A program made the translations under genes and the position numbers. Below, in pieces: positions 48,205-61,041 of a stretch of 64,000 bases of DNA. This stretch comes from Boswellia sacra (lineage: Eukaryota > Streptophyta > Magnoliopsida > Sapindales > Burseraceae): positions 177,674 through 241,673 of the forward strand of contig SNVD02006272.1 of NCBI GenBank assembly GCA_013180625.2. Reading direction: 5' to 3'. Under the pieces are notes generated by a model. It did no database searches and was not told where the DNA came from. It saw only the letters and a program-made list of their open reading frames with translations. Each line of letters starts with the position of its first letter. The stretch's first letter is position 1.

Positions 48205-51200
48205 TCAAAGCCTATAACTAGTGTAGCCCCCTACACCAGAAGAAGATCCATAACCACCATAAGGTTGCGATGATAACGAAGTTGATGAGTAGGATGAACT
48301 TCCCAAATATGATGACCTATAACCAGTGTCTATTTTGCCATAGCTGCTTTTAACTGGCTCTTTGTGATTGCTCATAAATTCCTGCATATACCACACAGAA
48401 GTAGTAGATCAAGTAAACTTTAGTGCCGTTTCTTCCACGCCCATAACTCCAAGTAAAATTTACATAATTTACAAAATCTTTTCGAAAATTGACAAGATGC
48501 ATACGTTTCTTCACACTTACATTAAATTTCACAACTTCCTGGAAGATTATCTAAACTGTTTGTCAGTTGCCATGTACCAACTTTTTAACCATGTTGCCCC
48601 AAAAAATAGTTCCAAGTGAACTAAGATTTAATGCAGACAGGCAAATAAGACATGATGAAGCAAGTAAGTACCCAAGGTGAGAAAATTTGACAAAACCTTC
48701 AACTGCTTGAATGAAATATGTTTCAATTTTATTTTTGAAATGAAGATATGCGAGACAAGAAACTCGCCAATTTTTATTGCAGGGAGTATTCCCCTAAATC
48801 CCATGCGGGCGCTAATGCCTTAATTATGAAAAGAAATTTTTTTTTCCAATTAACAGCAAAGACTATTGTCAATGATTATAAACTGCATCTCTCAATGTTT
48901 CTAAATATTGATGAGAATTTGGATATATTTGATAACTCAGTGTTTGCAGGGCCACTAAGTTAAGGGAACCTCCTACCTGAATCAATTGTTGAGCCATTTG
49001 ATCCTGTGATGGGGAGCCTTTAATTTCCACAGTGATTTCATCAGGCAAACCCCTGCTCTCCTGGGCAGTTATTATGGCCCCACCAGTATGACGGATGTGC
49101 TCAATACTATTACCTCCAATTCCAATGATGTCCTCAGCATAAGACATTGGTATTTGCATTGTTTGTGCAACCTGATTAAAAAGAAAAAAGAGGAACTGAC
49201 GATACATCCACGAAAAAAAAAAAATAACAGGAAAGAAAGAGGAATGATGAGATGAAAAAAAAAAAGGTATGTAAAAATCTTATCAAATCTAAAAGAAATA
49301 GAAGTTTCCCCTGTATGAAGCCTGATCTACACTCCACTATCTTCACGGTCAGTCTTCAGCATTAACATCAAAGAATTATGAGAGAGCATTCATCTTAAGT
49401 GGGGAGAGATGGTACTCACTTCTTTATAAGACTGATGCAACTTCATCAGTAATCGGTCTTGACATAGGTTAATTTGATAACAATATTTCTTTCCCATCAT
49501 CGGATCTAGAATCACCAAAGACTTAAACATCAATATGCCCAGCAGCCAACATGAAAATTTTTGTAGGCATCAATTCCAACATAAAATTAGGACTATTCAA
49601 TATATCTTAAAATTCCATTGGTCAAAGCAAGCAAAACTCTAAGGAAGAATATCTTATAGCGTATTAGGTGGGTCTCTTCTTTTTATAGTAAAAAGTTTCT
49701 CGATTTTCCCCTTGTTCATCAATTTCTACACTAACGCAAAGCTACATCCACACCCTAAATGCTTGATGGTGAGGGGACATGTGGAATCTATATATATCTC
49801 AAGTAGGCAGCCCCAAAAAGATTTGAACCCTTGATCTCAATGAGCGAATCTAGGGCTTTTTACCAATAACTACAAGCAAGCAATAAATTCTTTCACAATA
49901 CCCATAAGCTTTTTTTACCATGAATAAGAAATTTTAATCTCAGCTTTTACAGACAATAAAAATTCAAAACCACCCACCTGTGTAACAATTGGACCACTAG
50001 CACGACCAAGTACTGATCAACGTATTGTTGTAAGTGCAGGATCTTGTCCATAGAGTGAAATTCCAGAGTATCTTAGACGTGATTCCAATTGAGGTTCACG
50101 GTCCAGGAACAAAGATTCCCTCCTTGTCGATGTAGGATAGTCAGAGGTCACTAAACTTTGAGACCTAGTATGCAGTAATGACTTGTCAGACCAGGTCTCC
50201 GCTTGACGCTCTTGAGATATTGTTGAATTGTACTAAAATTAGAAATAACAATAATCACTGTTTCTCATTGAAAGAGAAGCATAGCGATAACCATTAACAG
50301 AAACCAAGCTTACAGTCTTCTCGAAAAGAGGAAGAACACTGTGATCAACCAAAAACTTTCTGAGATGCCCAACTACTGCTTCTAAAGCTTTAAGAGCCTT
50401 TACGGCTTCTCCCTGCATCTCAACAACCCTCTCATCGCTGGCAGCATACAATGGCACTTCATCTGGCAGCACAGAGATTCAGTATACTGTAACTTGTAAA
50501 TTGGAATAATGGATCTTCATGTCAAAAGTGGAAAAGACTAACACATAAAAGCCATGAAGAATAGAAATATAAAGAGAGAAAATCTGAATCAAGCAAAAGG
50601 AAAATATAACTTCTGAGGAGCTAACTAGAGATGGCACAACATTGCACTTCTGAAGCAATCAGTGATAATCTGCTGACCATAGCCAATAAGACAATCCTGT
50701 TGATAATGGTATTGTTGAAGAATAGGCAGGTAAATACATACTAGAGTTAGATTTTTTACACTGTATACACTACATCACGAAAGGTTTGCAGGCCCAACTG
50801 GCAAAAAGGATACTGCAACAACAAAAGATAACCATTTGAATTCTATCATTCTATAACAATAGAGACAAAATAAAAACTTGAGCAGCAGGTTTTAATACTT
50901 AAATAGGAAGAACTCCTACTCATAAAAACTCAACTTGCTGAAAATAGGTATTCCAAATTCAAAGTTTACTTCAACATTCGAATGTTATTCAATGTCTCAT
51001 ATAAATTAACTTCACACACCTCAGAATAACTTCAGACACTTATTAGCTTCCTTGATGACACTCCAAGTACAAAGTTAATAGGATTTTTGCACAGGAAAAG
51101 CCTGCCAAGCTTTGCCATAGTTAAAGCTGAGAAACCAATACCAGGAAGGAGTTCAAGTTAGATCACCTCCTAATCTTCAGCCAAAATAATTTGCTTTATT

Positions 51201-52772
51201 TTTCTTCTATACTATAAGAGGGTTAGACAGCCATGCGTTAGCAATGCAAGTGTTCCTTTTTCATCCACCACAACAATCTACAAACTTGGTTGCACTTTTT
51301 TTTTTTCTGATAAATATGGTGTTAGTCCACAAGACCTATGCATATCACCCCCTCCACATGAATCAGGTAAACCTCAGGCCATTACCTGTGGCTCTGGCCC
51401 TCAAGGAATTAGCACCAATGCGAGTTGAACCTTAGACCTAATGCTTCTTAGGCACCAGAGCCATGTGACTTTACCACTAACTTGGGGTTACTTGCACCTT
51501 ATTTGTGATCAAAACCACTAAAGCATTTGATAACGCCAACCTTTCTCTGGGTTTAGGTTCATCTAAGTATGTTGCACTACAAGGCAATAATATCTTATTA
51601 ATTCATCCATGGAGAAAAAAGGTGAGATTGCATGCACCACGTCATAAATAGCCATATGAAAATGTTTCTTTCAACTCAAAGATACAGGAAAACAAGGTTA
51701 ATGGAACTAATTAACCCCAAGCTCGAATTACTATTATTATTATTTTTTGTTTCCAAACATGCTTGACAATAGAATCAGATTTGCCAGCATAAAGCACCTG
51801 ATGAGGGAGAGTACAAAATCAAGTGTAGGTCACTCTTTAATAAGTAACACAAAGTTTTCATGCCAAACACAAAAGAAGTAAAACGGCAGGGAAAACAGAG
51901 ACATTGATAACAAATATAACATCAAAAGCATACCTCCTGAAAGTATCCGCACTGTAGCACCAGTACTTTCCTGTATTGACTTTATCAACGAGCCTTGCTT
52001 TCCAATTAAATTTATAGCTTGTGTCGAAGCCACCAACAACCGGACCGAACAAAATGCAGAACCAGCAGCTTTAGCATCAGCATCATTCTCAGGTAATCCA
52101 GATACACGTTTGAAAACCCTGATTGTAGCATCCATTGCAGGTGAAAGAGGAGCGTCCGGCTCTTCCTTTCCCGTTATCAAGACCTAAAATAAACTCTAGT
52201 CAGTTAAAGCTGTAGACTCACATCCAGAGCAAGCATATCAAAAGTTGGAATCAATTAAACGAAATAAAAATAATCTGGGTAGCTTAGAACCACATTAGAA
52301 ACTTGAAATCACAAACACTCAAGACAATTAAACTAACCATTCTCATTTCTAAACCATGTTATTGGTTCATTTCAAATAAAAAACCATCTCAAGTGCATTT
52401 TGCACAAACTTAAATGACTCGAGCTAAGAACAAAACTATCTTCTAAATAAAGATTGCACATGAAATTAAATGCAGAGAATAAATAAAAGGGGTTACAATG
52501 CGGTCAGGGTTGCCAACAGGGTCATCAAGGACTTTAATGCGGGCGCGAGTCTCCTCGCACATCTTCTTAATGAGCTCTCCCTTCCGTCCAATGATGCTTC
52601 CAACTTTCAGAACAGGTACAATGAGCCGGAAGACGCAGTGGCCGGTCCATCCGGGCCAGCGTTTCTCAGCAACAGGTTCAGTGGCCTCAGGGTCAGTAGG
52701 GTGTGGGTTTGGAGGTGAGGAGACATCGTCGTCCTTTGCGGGGTTATGGTCGGGTCCTGGTTGTGGGTCCCC
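48205..52772 (-). pseudogene. PEP: PEPPER-like triple-KH RNA-binding protein, probable pseudogene
   Basis: Six exons: 52772-52497, 52183-51934, 50462-50314, 50232-49978, 49171-48977 and 48381-48205. They encode KH1 ([20 protein letters not shown]), KH2 (VRLLVASTQAINLIGKQGSL), a conserved linker (YAASDERVVEMQGEAVKALK, FLVDHSVLPLFEKT), KH3 (MQIPMSYAEDIIGIGGNSIE) and a Gly/Ser/Tyr-rich C-terminus ending GGYTSYRL. This matches PEPPER, a nuclear KH protein that influences gynoecium development and flowering-time gene RNA. All introns are GT-AG and in phase, but two lesions stand out. The first exon has no in-frame ATG: an in-frame TAA at 52775-52773 is followed by GGG GAC CCA. The fourth exon has an in-frame TGA at 50019-50017, before KH3. 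A product would lack KH3 and a normal start. Sequencing error cannot be excluded. Confidence 0.88.
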
Positions 52773-52930
52773 TTATTTCGTAATAATTTTTAAATTCTTT
52801 TAAGTCATAAAATTAATGGTAAATTTATAAAATTATTACATAAGATAAGATTGGTCATATACGCCTATAAAAATATTACGATCACCCATCATTTAATAAT
52901 AAAAATTATTGTAGTGAGGTTATTTGCACC

Positions 52931-53430
52931 TAAGGATCAGATTCGTGCCATATCGTGTCGACACATTTAATTATTCGTGTCAAAATATGAAACTCAAACC
53001 CACCCGATTATTAAACGTGTTAACCACGTGTCGTAATCGTATCATATTTAATTCGCATAATTTACTTAATTGTTTAACTTAGTTATACATAATATATTAT
53101 ATTCTCTATATTTAAATCAATTAAAATTATTTTTAAAATATAAACCATTGTTAGTATAAAATATTATTAAAATCATCATAATTTATTATTTTACAAATTA
53201 ATTTATTTTATAGTATAAAAATTTCAGTTTTATAATATATATATTGTAAGTAGGTAATAATTTATATCATTGAATGAATTTACATATTAAGGATATACAA
53301 AATATATTTAACTATTCGTGTCATTAAACGGGTTGGCGTGTTGAATACCTTCAACACTAACCCGACCCATTTATTAATCGTGTAGCGTGTTCGTATCGTG
53401 TTCGGGTGTCGTGTCAAAAATTCCCACCTC
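52931..53430. mobile_element. Probable hAT-like MITE
   Basis: About 500 bp between identical 10-bp direct repeats TATTTGCACC (52921-52930 and 53431-53440). The ends carry CGTGTCGACAC-type and GTGTCGTGTCAAAAA-type blocks in inverse orientation, with CCACGTGTCG inside. TIRs are imperfect and the interior is non-coding. Confidence 0.6.
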
Positions 53431-53440
53431 TATTTGCACC

Positions 53441-54290
53441 CATTAAAATGCTCTAAACACTCAATACAATATAAAAAATAAATTATTATTTTATATACTT
53501 TATTTAATACTGAAATACCCTTCTCAATTAATTGATATTTTTAAATTAAATATACATAGAAATATAAAAATTTACCAGGTCGGGTGTGTTTTCACGTTGA
53601 TCGCCAGTACTTAACACCTCAAACTTTTCCGAAATCCGAATCTTGAACAAACGTGGAGCCTTCTTCTTCATGCATTAATATCTGTCATAGTTCATGAGTT
53701 ATGAGAGTTTGTGCTTTTTGAGGATTCGAATAAGAGTAAAAAGTTTCTAAAAATGTTTCAAGACGCCGTAAAAGGAAAAAAAAAAGTTTGCTTGATTGCA
53801 AACTCATGAGCAAAGCCATCTTCAAGCCTCTAATGGATTTGCTCACCTGATCGACAAAGCCAACCTTGGGGTATTTTTGTGAGCCTTTGTTTATCTCTAT
53901 TTAGGCACATGAATATATATATATATATATATCTTTACTAAGTTTGAGGACTTATTATGCCAAAATCTCACATAACCACCTTGGTTATGAAAATCCAGAG
54001 ACAGCCCCTCTATGTTAATCACCGTTACAAGGCTGTTAAAATGATGAGGTTAAAATGGTCCTAAAAAATGAATAATAAAATACACCATCATAGTTTAGTA
54101 TTTACCAATGCCCAAAATTAGTGTATTTACGTTTCCGATTAACCTAGGATAACAAAAGCTTCCATGCCAGTGACTTTATGCCCTTGAATCTCACAAATAC
54201 AAGTATACAAAGGAAGGTGAAGGGATTTGTCAACAAAGTTCAGTATTTTTCTACAAGGATACACCACGTTTGGTGATAGTATATTACCAA
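53441..54290. other. Spacer with AT dinucleotide repeat
   Basis: A (TA)n run lies near 53912-53930. No gene is recognised. Confidence 0.5.
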
Positions 54291-55547
54291 GGGGCCATTT
54301 GATATGCAGTTTTGTCCCTGCAAAAATGAAAAACTGAATCTCACCCTTTGTTTGATTGGCTTAATTTATTTTTCAAACCCATAAATCTGGATTCCCACGG
54401 TAATCACGTTACTGTCAAAACGAGATAATCTGAAACCCAAAAAATGAAAGGGTTTCACATTAACGGGAATCCAAATCTCCCTCCACCTTCACCGTAGACA
54501 AACCAACACCAAAAAAAAAAAAAAAAAACCTCATCTCTGAAATTAATTCATCACCATCAGCAAACCTTTTTTCTTGTCTCTAACAAAATCCCATTTCAAA
54601 ATCAACATGTCAAAATTGAAAACTCAAAATCCATCAAAAATCGAATAAAAAAAATATAAATTAAAAAAAAAGTGAAGGTTAGAATTTATGCAGCCATGAT
54701 AGACTGTGGTGGTGGTGGCCATGGGTGGCATCGACTGGGGTTGTTGGTGGGTTTGTCAAGGATGGCTGTCATCAGCAAGGCAGTGACGAGGTGGCGACGT
54801 GATCAGGTAGGGAAGAGAAAAGAGAAAACAGAGGATAGGAGGAGGAGGAGGAGGAGGAGGAGGAAGAAGAAGAAGAAAAAGAAGAAGAAGAAGAAGAGAG
54901 GGAGGAAAAGGGGAAAAAGGGGCTCTAACTAGAAAGTGACGAGGTGGCGATGTGATCAGGCAGGGAAGAAAAAAGAGAAAATAATAGAGGAAGAGAGGAA
55001 GAAGAGGGAGAAGAAGAGAGGGAAGAAAGGGGGAAAAAGAGGCTTTGACTGGAAAGTGAAGAGATGGGGAAGAAATAGTGAAATTTTTTTTTTTAAAATA
55101 CACAATTTATATTATTTAATAAATTTAAAAATCTTTAAAATAAGTAAACTAAAAAAATCTTCAAATTTTATTCTAATTTTTTTTTTATTTCATAGCATAA
55201 TATGTAAAAATAAAATAAGTATTTTAATATATTATGTAATGTTTGTGAATTTTTGGGTTGTAATTTTTGCATATAGTTCTAATTTCTATATTATGTAATT
55301 CTCGAAAATTTTGTTTGTAAATTTCTGTAAACAAAATTAATATTATCAAATCTACTCATGAACAAAATTGACATTCTTGTGTATAATAAAAAACAATAAT
55401 CTGATTTCTATAGTAATCAGGAAGAAGATTCCTGTGAAATATCAAATACAGTAATATTACTTTTCTATAGATCATATTCTCATATTTTACTTTTCGAGTA
55501 ACGTGAATCCCATCCTAAGATTTCTATCCCTTGTACCAAACGACCCC
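54291..55547. mobile_element. TIR element with GGGG(C/T)C ends
   Basis: The left end GGGGCCATTTGATATGCAG and the reverse complement of the right end, GGGGTCGTTTGGTACAAGG, form an imperfect inverted pair typical of plant MITE-like DNA elements. The interior holds a duplicated purine-rich segment and AT-rich flanks. No clear target duplication was found, so the superfamily is open. Long open frames on both strands inside it arise from the purine repeat. Confidence 0.55.
54783..55075. repeat. Purine-rich tandem duplication with AGG/AAG microsatellite
   Basis: A block starting GTGACGAGGTGGCGA occurs at 54783 and again at 54936 (153 bp apart), with a third partial start near 55055. The first unit contains an (AGG)n run followed by (AAG)n at about 54839-54898. 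Confidence 0.9.
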
Positions 55548-56199
55548 TAAGTGAGAATCTGAAAAAGGTATGAACAAAGTTTAGTTTAGTTTAGATTTTC
55601 TCTGTCTTATTTCGATGCATCTATAGACATGCATGTGAGTTGTTAGGAAACTTTTTAACTATATTAAGTTAGTTGGAGAGTTGTAGTTCATAGAATAGAG
55701 TTAGCAGTGGAATAAAGGCTAATGGAAGTGGAGTTAGAGGTGGCAACGGCTGTCGCAAGTGTTGCTAGAGGTACTACTTAAGTAGTTCAAGAGGTGGTAG
55801 AGTGACTACTGGAAATGGTACTACAGATGGAAGAGGGATTAATAGAAGTGGTGCTAGAGGTGGTGGTGTAAGTGGTTAGAGAGATGCAACTCCTAATAGA
55901 ACTAGTGGTAGAATTGGTGGTACATATTACATCTAGTAACAAATCTACATTTCTTAACCGATTTGTTGGGTTTTTTTCTCTTTTTTTTTTTTAGTGGGGA
56001 CAAAATCAAGCTAGGTTGCTATAGTATTTTGGTATAGTAGTATAACAAAACCTTTGTTTTAGTATTTTGGTATGGTATTTTGGTTATTAGTATTATGGTG
56101 GCAGATATTTTGCTTGTGATTTGGTTCTACCATTTTGCTATAATGGATGCCTTTCTTGTGTTTATGGAGAAAAAGCATTCATGCTGTTTATATGATATA
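55548..56199. other. Spacer with diverged GGTGGT/AGTGGT repeats
   Basis: 55700-55925 is rich in imperfect triplet repeats (AGTGGTGCTAGAGGTGGTGG). They could encode Ser/Gly-rich peptide but are broken by stops. No gene is recognised. Confidence 0.4.
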
Positions 56200-56377
56200 T
56201 TACGGATTGATTGCTTACCTTAATGTTTCTCTTGTTGATGATAGGGTAATATTCTTCATCTTCATCATTCCAAAATGTACAACACCTGCATTCACCACTA
56301 CAACATTTGAAGTAACGTCTGCTTGGGTTCTTCTTAGACTTTAAGATTTCCACAACAGCTTTCATACCAAACAAACA
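56200..56377 (-). pseudogene. GRF-type zinc-finger fragment
   Basis: On the minus strand the frame CLFGMKAVVEILKSKKNP, then SRRYFKCCSGECRCCTFWND, then DEDEEY fits a GRF zinc finger: Cys, a conserved NP(G/S)RRYF and a Cys before the aromatic-acidic end. GRF fingers occur in plant nucleic-acid-binding and transposon-associated proteins. An upstream in-frame TAG removes the start and no partner domain is visible. Confidence 0.55.
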
Positions 56378-58111
56378 CTATCGTTTCGGCCATTTTGTTT
56401 GTTTCAATTTTGCCAGCACCATTGTGCTTTCGAACTCTAGCAATTTTCACTAACAGCCATAACACGTTTTCCCATGTGACACCAACCCTAAGAGTAACCG
56501 AAAGAACCTTTCTTATATAGCCATGAATAATATGGCCGTTTGAAGCAATGGTCATGTGGTCCCAATAATTATATTCTTAAATACTTCTCCACTTTTTTTT
56601 TTTTAAACACTTCTTCAAATGCTTCAAATGGTAAGTTTAATAACTTGGTCAACTACAAAGATCAATTTTGTAGTTTAGTGTATTAAAATATGATATCGAT
56701 AAATATTACGTTCTATTTTTGTAATGGAAAAATGTGTATGAATTTATCTAAAAATAACAAAAAGTAAGGGAGACAGATATCTCTTTGACACGGGAGTGGA
56801 AAAGCAAAGACAAATCATGGCCGACAAATCGGTAGAATGGATATTATAAATATCTACATATATACAGAGTCTTGTAATTGACGGAGAGGTGATGTTTTTG
56901 GGATTTTCAAAATTATAGGTGGTCATGTGGGAAATTGACAAACCTCAAGAGAGGTTTATGGAATTGGCTCTTAATTATTTATTAATGTTACATTTACAAA
57001 CTCTGTATACAAAGTTTGTTTATAAAATTGACATAGTATCAGGTAAATGGAATGATAGATATAAAAAGTTAATGTAAATATTGATGAGTCATGTGTTCAT
57101 GAATGAGTGATGTCACGTCAACTTTGTATAAAGACTTTATAAGTGTAGCATTACTCTTGATTCTTCTTTGACAATTACCTTTTTATTATATAATTGAGTT
57201 TTTACATAAGACCCAATTACTTTTATTTAAATATAAAGAAAACACAATTCGATCATACCCTTCTCATTGTAAAGGAGTTGCTCTACATCTCTTAGTCACA
57301 AGGATTATTGCACATCATTCATAGTACTTGAAGTTATGTTGGTTCCATCATGGTAGCTAAGCCAATCAACAAAAGATGCCTATGTAGTTAAGATTCGTCC
57401 CTGATCAATTAGGGCTCAACAAGTAGGGCGATGTATAGAGACATGAGTGTTTTACAAAGCTCCATGAAATTTCTGCATTAGAGACACTTTATTATGCAGT
57501 TCATAAACTTGTTGAGATTCAAATCTGGTAACCCCATGAAGCTTCTTATCAATAAATTTCTTCCATAACATTTTTCTATTCAGAACTTTATGCAACTCTC
57601 TCAAACCGATCATTGTTTGGTTTGCAAGACCCAAGAATCGATACTCTTCCAAGCCAATAAGAATAACTTATTTTTCAAACTAACATATCTTAAAATAATT
57701 TCTTTGACCATGAAACTTCATAGAAAATTGAAGATGGAAAGTAGAAGATAACTCATTAACATAGATGATTAATGGTTACTTTAAGTTACAAAAAATTTCT
57801 GAATCTATGATTTTTATACAAATAGTAAAAAATTAACAATTGAAAGAAAGCTAGTTAAAATTTATTTGTCCTATTTAGTAATTTTGTTTAAGGGTTAAAT
57901 AGTGAAAAAAATCCAAAAATATAATTGAGAGATGAATAGTTTGAAAGTAGGGACCCAATAGAATTGCTCTTATTATATTATTTTTTGAATAAGACAAATT
58001 GGGATAAAGATATCTTTGTGCAGAAGATTTTGTATAGTTAATATATCCCCTACTAATAGTATGAAATTGGAGGTCAATATGTTACTAACCTAGTCCGTGT
58101 ATGAGGCTAGG
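56378..58111. other. Spacer with a family A MITE
   Basis: Mostly AT-rich with no recognised gene. It contains the MITE at 56993-57153. Confidence 0.45.
56993..57153. mobile_element. MITE, family A
   Basis: 161 bp from TAATGTTACATTTACAAAC to the inverted AAGTGTAGCATTA end. The inner repeats GTATACAAAG and CTTTGTATA continue the inverted pairing. Same family as 2551-2751 and 12436-12597. Confidence 0.75.
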
Positions 58112-61041
58112 TGGTACGACCCGCCCCTACCTATACGGAGAATCGTGCTTGAAATTATAGACTAGAAACTATTATCTAACTCTTGTCTTTCTCACGAACA
58201 AACTTGAATGTAATTTAATAAATATAAAATAAAATTTCAATTACAATAGCTAGTAAAAATTTTCTAACGTATCTATTACAACCTTAATGATAATATTAAA
58301 TACACCGTTGCATCATCATGTAACTTAACCTCGAGACTTATTAAATGGATCACACCTTGCTTTCACCTAGAAGGGAAAGGTTTTAAAAAGAAAAAGGGGA
58401 TGAGTATAAAATTCAGTGAATGGGGATAGAGATATATTTGTAAATTAATCTAAAAAAAATTATATTATTATATAATAAATCTTTGCTTTATTAAAAAATC
58501 TTTATAAAATACTTCTTCTTGTTGTCTATACTTAAAATAATAAAATAATACATCTTCAATCATATAATAAAAATGCTATTGATGACCATGCTAAACATTT
58601 GTTCAAATGCTATTTAAAACAAAAGACATAATTTTCAGTAAAAATCATCTTTTAACAAAGTTATGTAACTCATGAAAAGAATTAAGCTTTAGTTTTCATA
58701 GGACTATAAAATATAAGACTGTTGAGAATGCATAAACTGTCATCATAAAATTGTTTCTAAAAATTTTAAGAAAATTTATGCAAATTTGCTAAATATACTT
58801 CTTTTATGAACTTTTCTTTTCTTAATTCATATAAAAATATTTAAACACATGCTAGTATACCAAACAGGTACCCCAGAAGTTGTTTGATCATAACTGGTGA
58901 GATCTAACATTGTACAGGTTTATCTCAAACTCCTCATGCCTAGTGAAATCTAACATCACACAAGTAGAGCTATCGCATAGGCCTACTAAACTAGTCATAC
59001 ACATGTGCAGAGCTACCCCAAAGGGTTAGAGCGCCCAAATCACACAACCGAAAGCCTTTACATATGTCTTAACGGACCCCAAAGGCTTCTATCTGTATAG
59101 TTATCTATTTGAATCTGCTGTCTCACTATCTAAGTGAGCTGGATACTAGCTTAATATAATAAAATTAAACTTTCTTATTTTTGCTAAAACTGATTTTTTT
59201 TAACTGCTTCATATGCCAAACCTTTGTTTTTCATGCAAATTTATCAAAATCCGAAAAACTTATGCAAGCTAAATCTGGAAATATTTGTATTATTTAAATT
59301 AATCCATGATAAACATTTAAAAGGACATTTCTAAATGCTTTAAAAAATCCTTGAGTCAAATTGCTATGAAAACTTTAAATATCAATACTTTAACACTTTC
59401 TCTAAAATTTAAAATATATCATTTCTTATAAACTAAAAAGCACTTTAAATATAAAATCTGAATTTTTCCTTTTAAAATGCCATATATCTTTGTTCAAAAC
59501 TATTTTTGAAACTAAAAATCATATCTGAAACTATTTTGAAAACTAGCGTTAAAACATTTTAACAATCGTAAGCAAGTATAGTAAATGGGGTCATATATCT
59601 CCAAGAAATATTATAGGAAACTGGCTTGAATACTTCCAAGTTCGCTAAAATTCCCAATAATTCCATAAAATCCTAAATAAACATCACTAAGTAAATACTA
59701 AACATGTTTCTTAGTTTATCTAGAAAAATAAATCTTTTACTCTCTCTAAAACTTTCTAAAATATCCATAAAAATAGCATTTAGAGAAATCATTACAACTA
59801 ATAAAATAAAATACTTTTCTACTCACTAATTTGGTTGCACAAACACAGTTAGCTCGTAGTAGATTTCGAGGTCAACGTCCCACCTAGCCGACCACCCCCT
59901 TCAACAAAGAATCAAATCTTCCTTGTCCCAACATCATGAAGAACTCATAACATCATATTCAATTCATAATCAATTTGAATGCTTAAGATTCCCAATACCC
60001 AACTTCATATCTTAGTCTAATAAATGCTAATTAACTCTATTTCCAAACTTTCTAAATAGAGCAATTCTGGTTCTCTAATTTGTAATAAATAATTTACTTA
60101 TCTAAATCATTTAAGATTTGACAGATACCTTCTACACATACATGTCTAATACTATATAAACTAAGAATAGCATCCTAAGTTCATTTGGTACCCCAAAATC
60201 TTTATGTTTCCAAATACAACAATTTTGTAAATCAGTTTCCAGAACTGACCTCTCTTTTTTCCAAAATACATAAGAATTTGTAGTTAATTCCTAAAATCAC
60301 AAACTTTTAAAATTTAAACTAGCCATGAATAGAAACAAATCTACAAAATTTCATAATTTTATGAGACATCTAGAAACCTCAAATAATTTACCCAAAACTA
60401 GTCTTCTACAGAAAAACTGAAATTCCAAGATTGAATAGTAAGCTCGAAAATTGATACAAAATTGTATACTTAACATTTTTCTATGAAACTAATTTTAATC
60501 AAAACTCTTAATATGTCTATTTTAACATATATAAACTTGATAATTAAATTCAAAGCCAATAATTTGCAAAAGTTTTGGAAATGTCAATTGTTCACAGAAA
60601 CACTAGATTTTTATCACCATCATCATCTCTTAACATTTCTTCAAACAAAATCCATAAAAATCAAGAGGAATATGAAATACCTTCAGTTAGACTTCCAATT
60701 TCATCTTTAATTCTCTTTCTCTATCTAGATTTTCTCTCTAAAAATTCTAAAACATTCAAATATTTCCTTTATTTTAATTTCCTTAATAAAATATATACAA
60801 AAATCACTTAATATTGTTTTGTGATTACAAATTTACCTAGTTTTTCTTCTTCAAATAGCCCAATTTTAGCCCCTCCACCAATCTTCCCGTCCCTTCTCAT
60901 AACTTCTCTCTTCTCTTCTCTTTTAATTCTTGTTTTTCTCTTTTGTTTTTTCATTTGATATATAATTGTAACAGGGTTAGGCTTAGGTTTGTGGGTTGGA
61001 CTAATGGGTTCTAAACCTAGGCCCAATTGTGGGATGTTATA
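58112..61041 (-). repeat. 3' LTR of the minus-strand element
   Basis: Runs from TGGTACGACCCGCCC (outer end) to GGGATGTTATA (the inner end; CATCCC start on the minus strand). AT-rich, with no genes. The small open frames at 60483-60811 and 60808-61026 are chance. Confidence 0.7.

Noticed and set aside
54672..55298. Arg/Lys-rich and Pro/Leu-rich open frames on both strands
   Set aside because: They come from (AGG)n/(AAG)n repeats and the 153-bp duplication within a TIR element. The composition reflects the repeat and no conserved motif is present.
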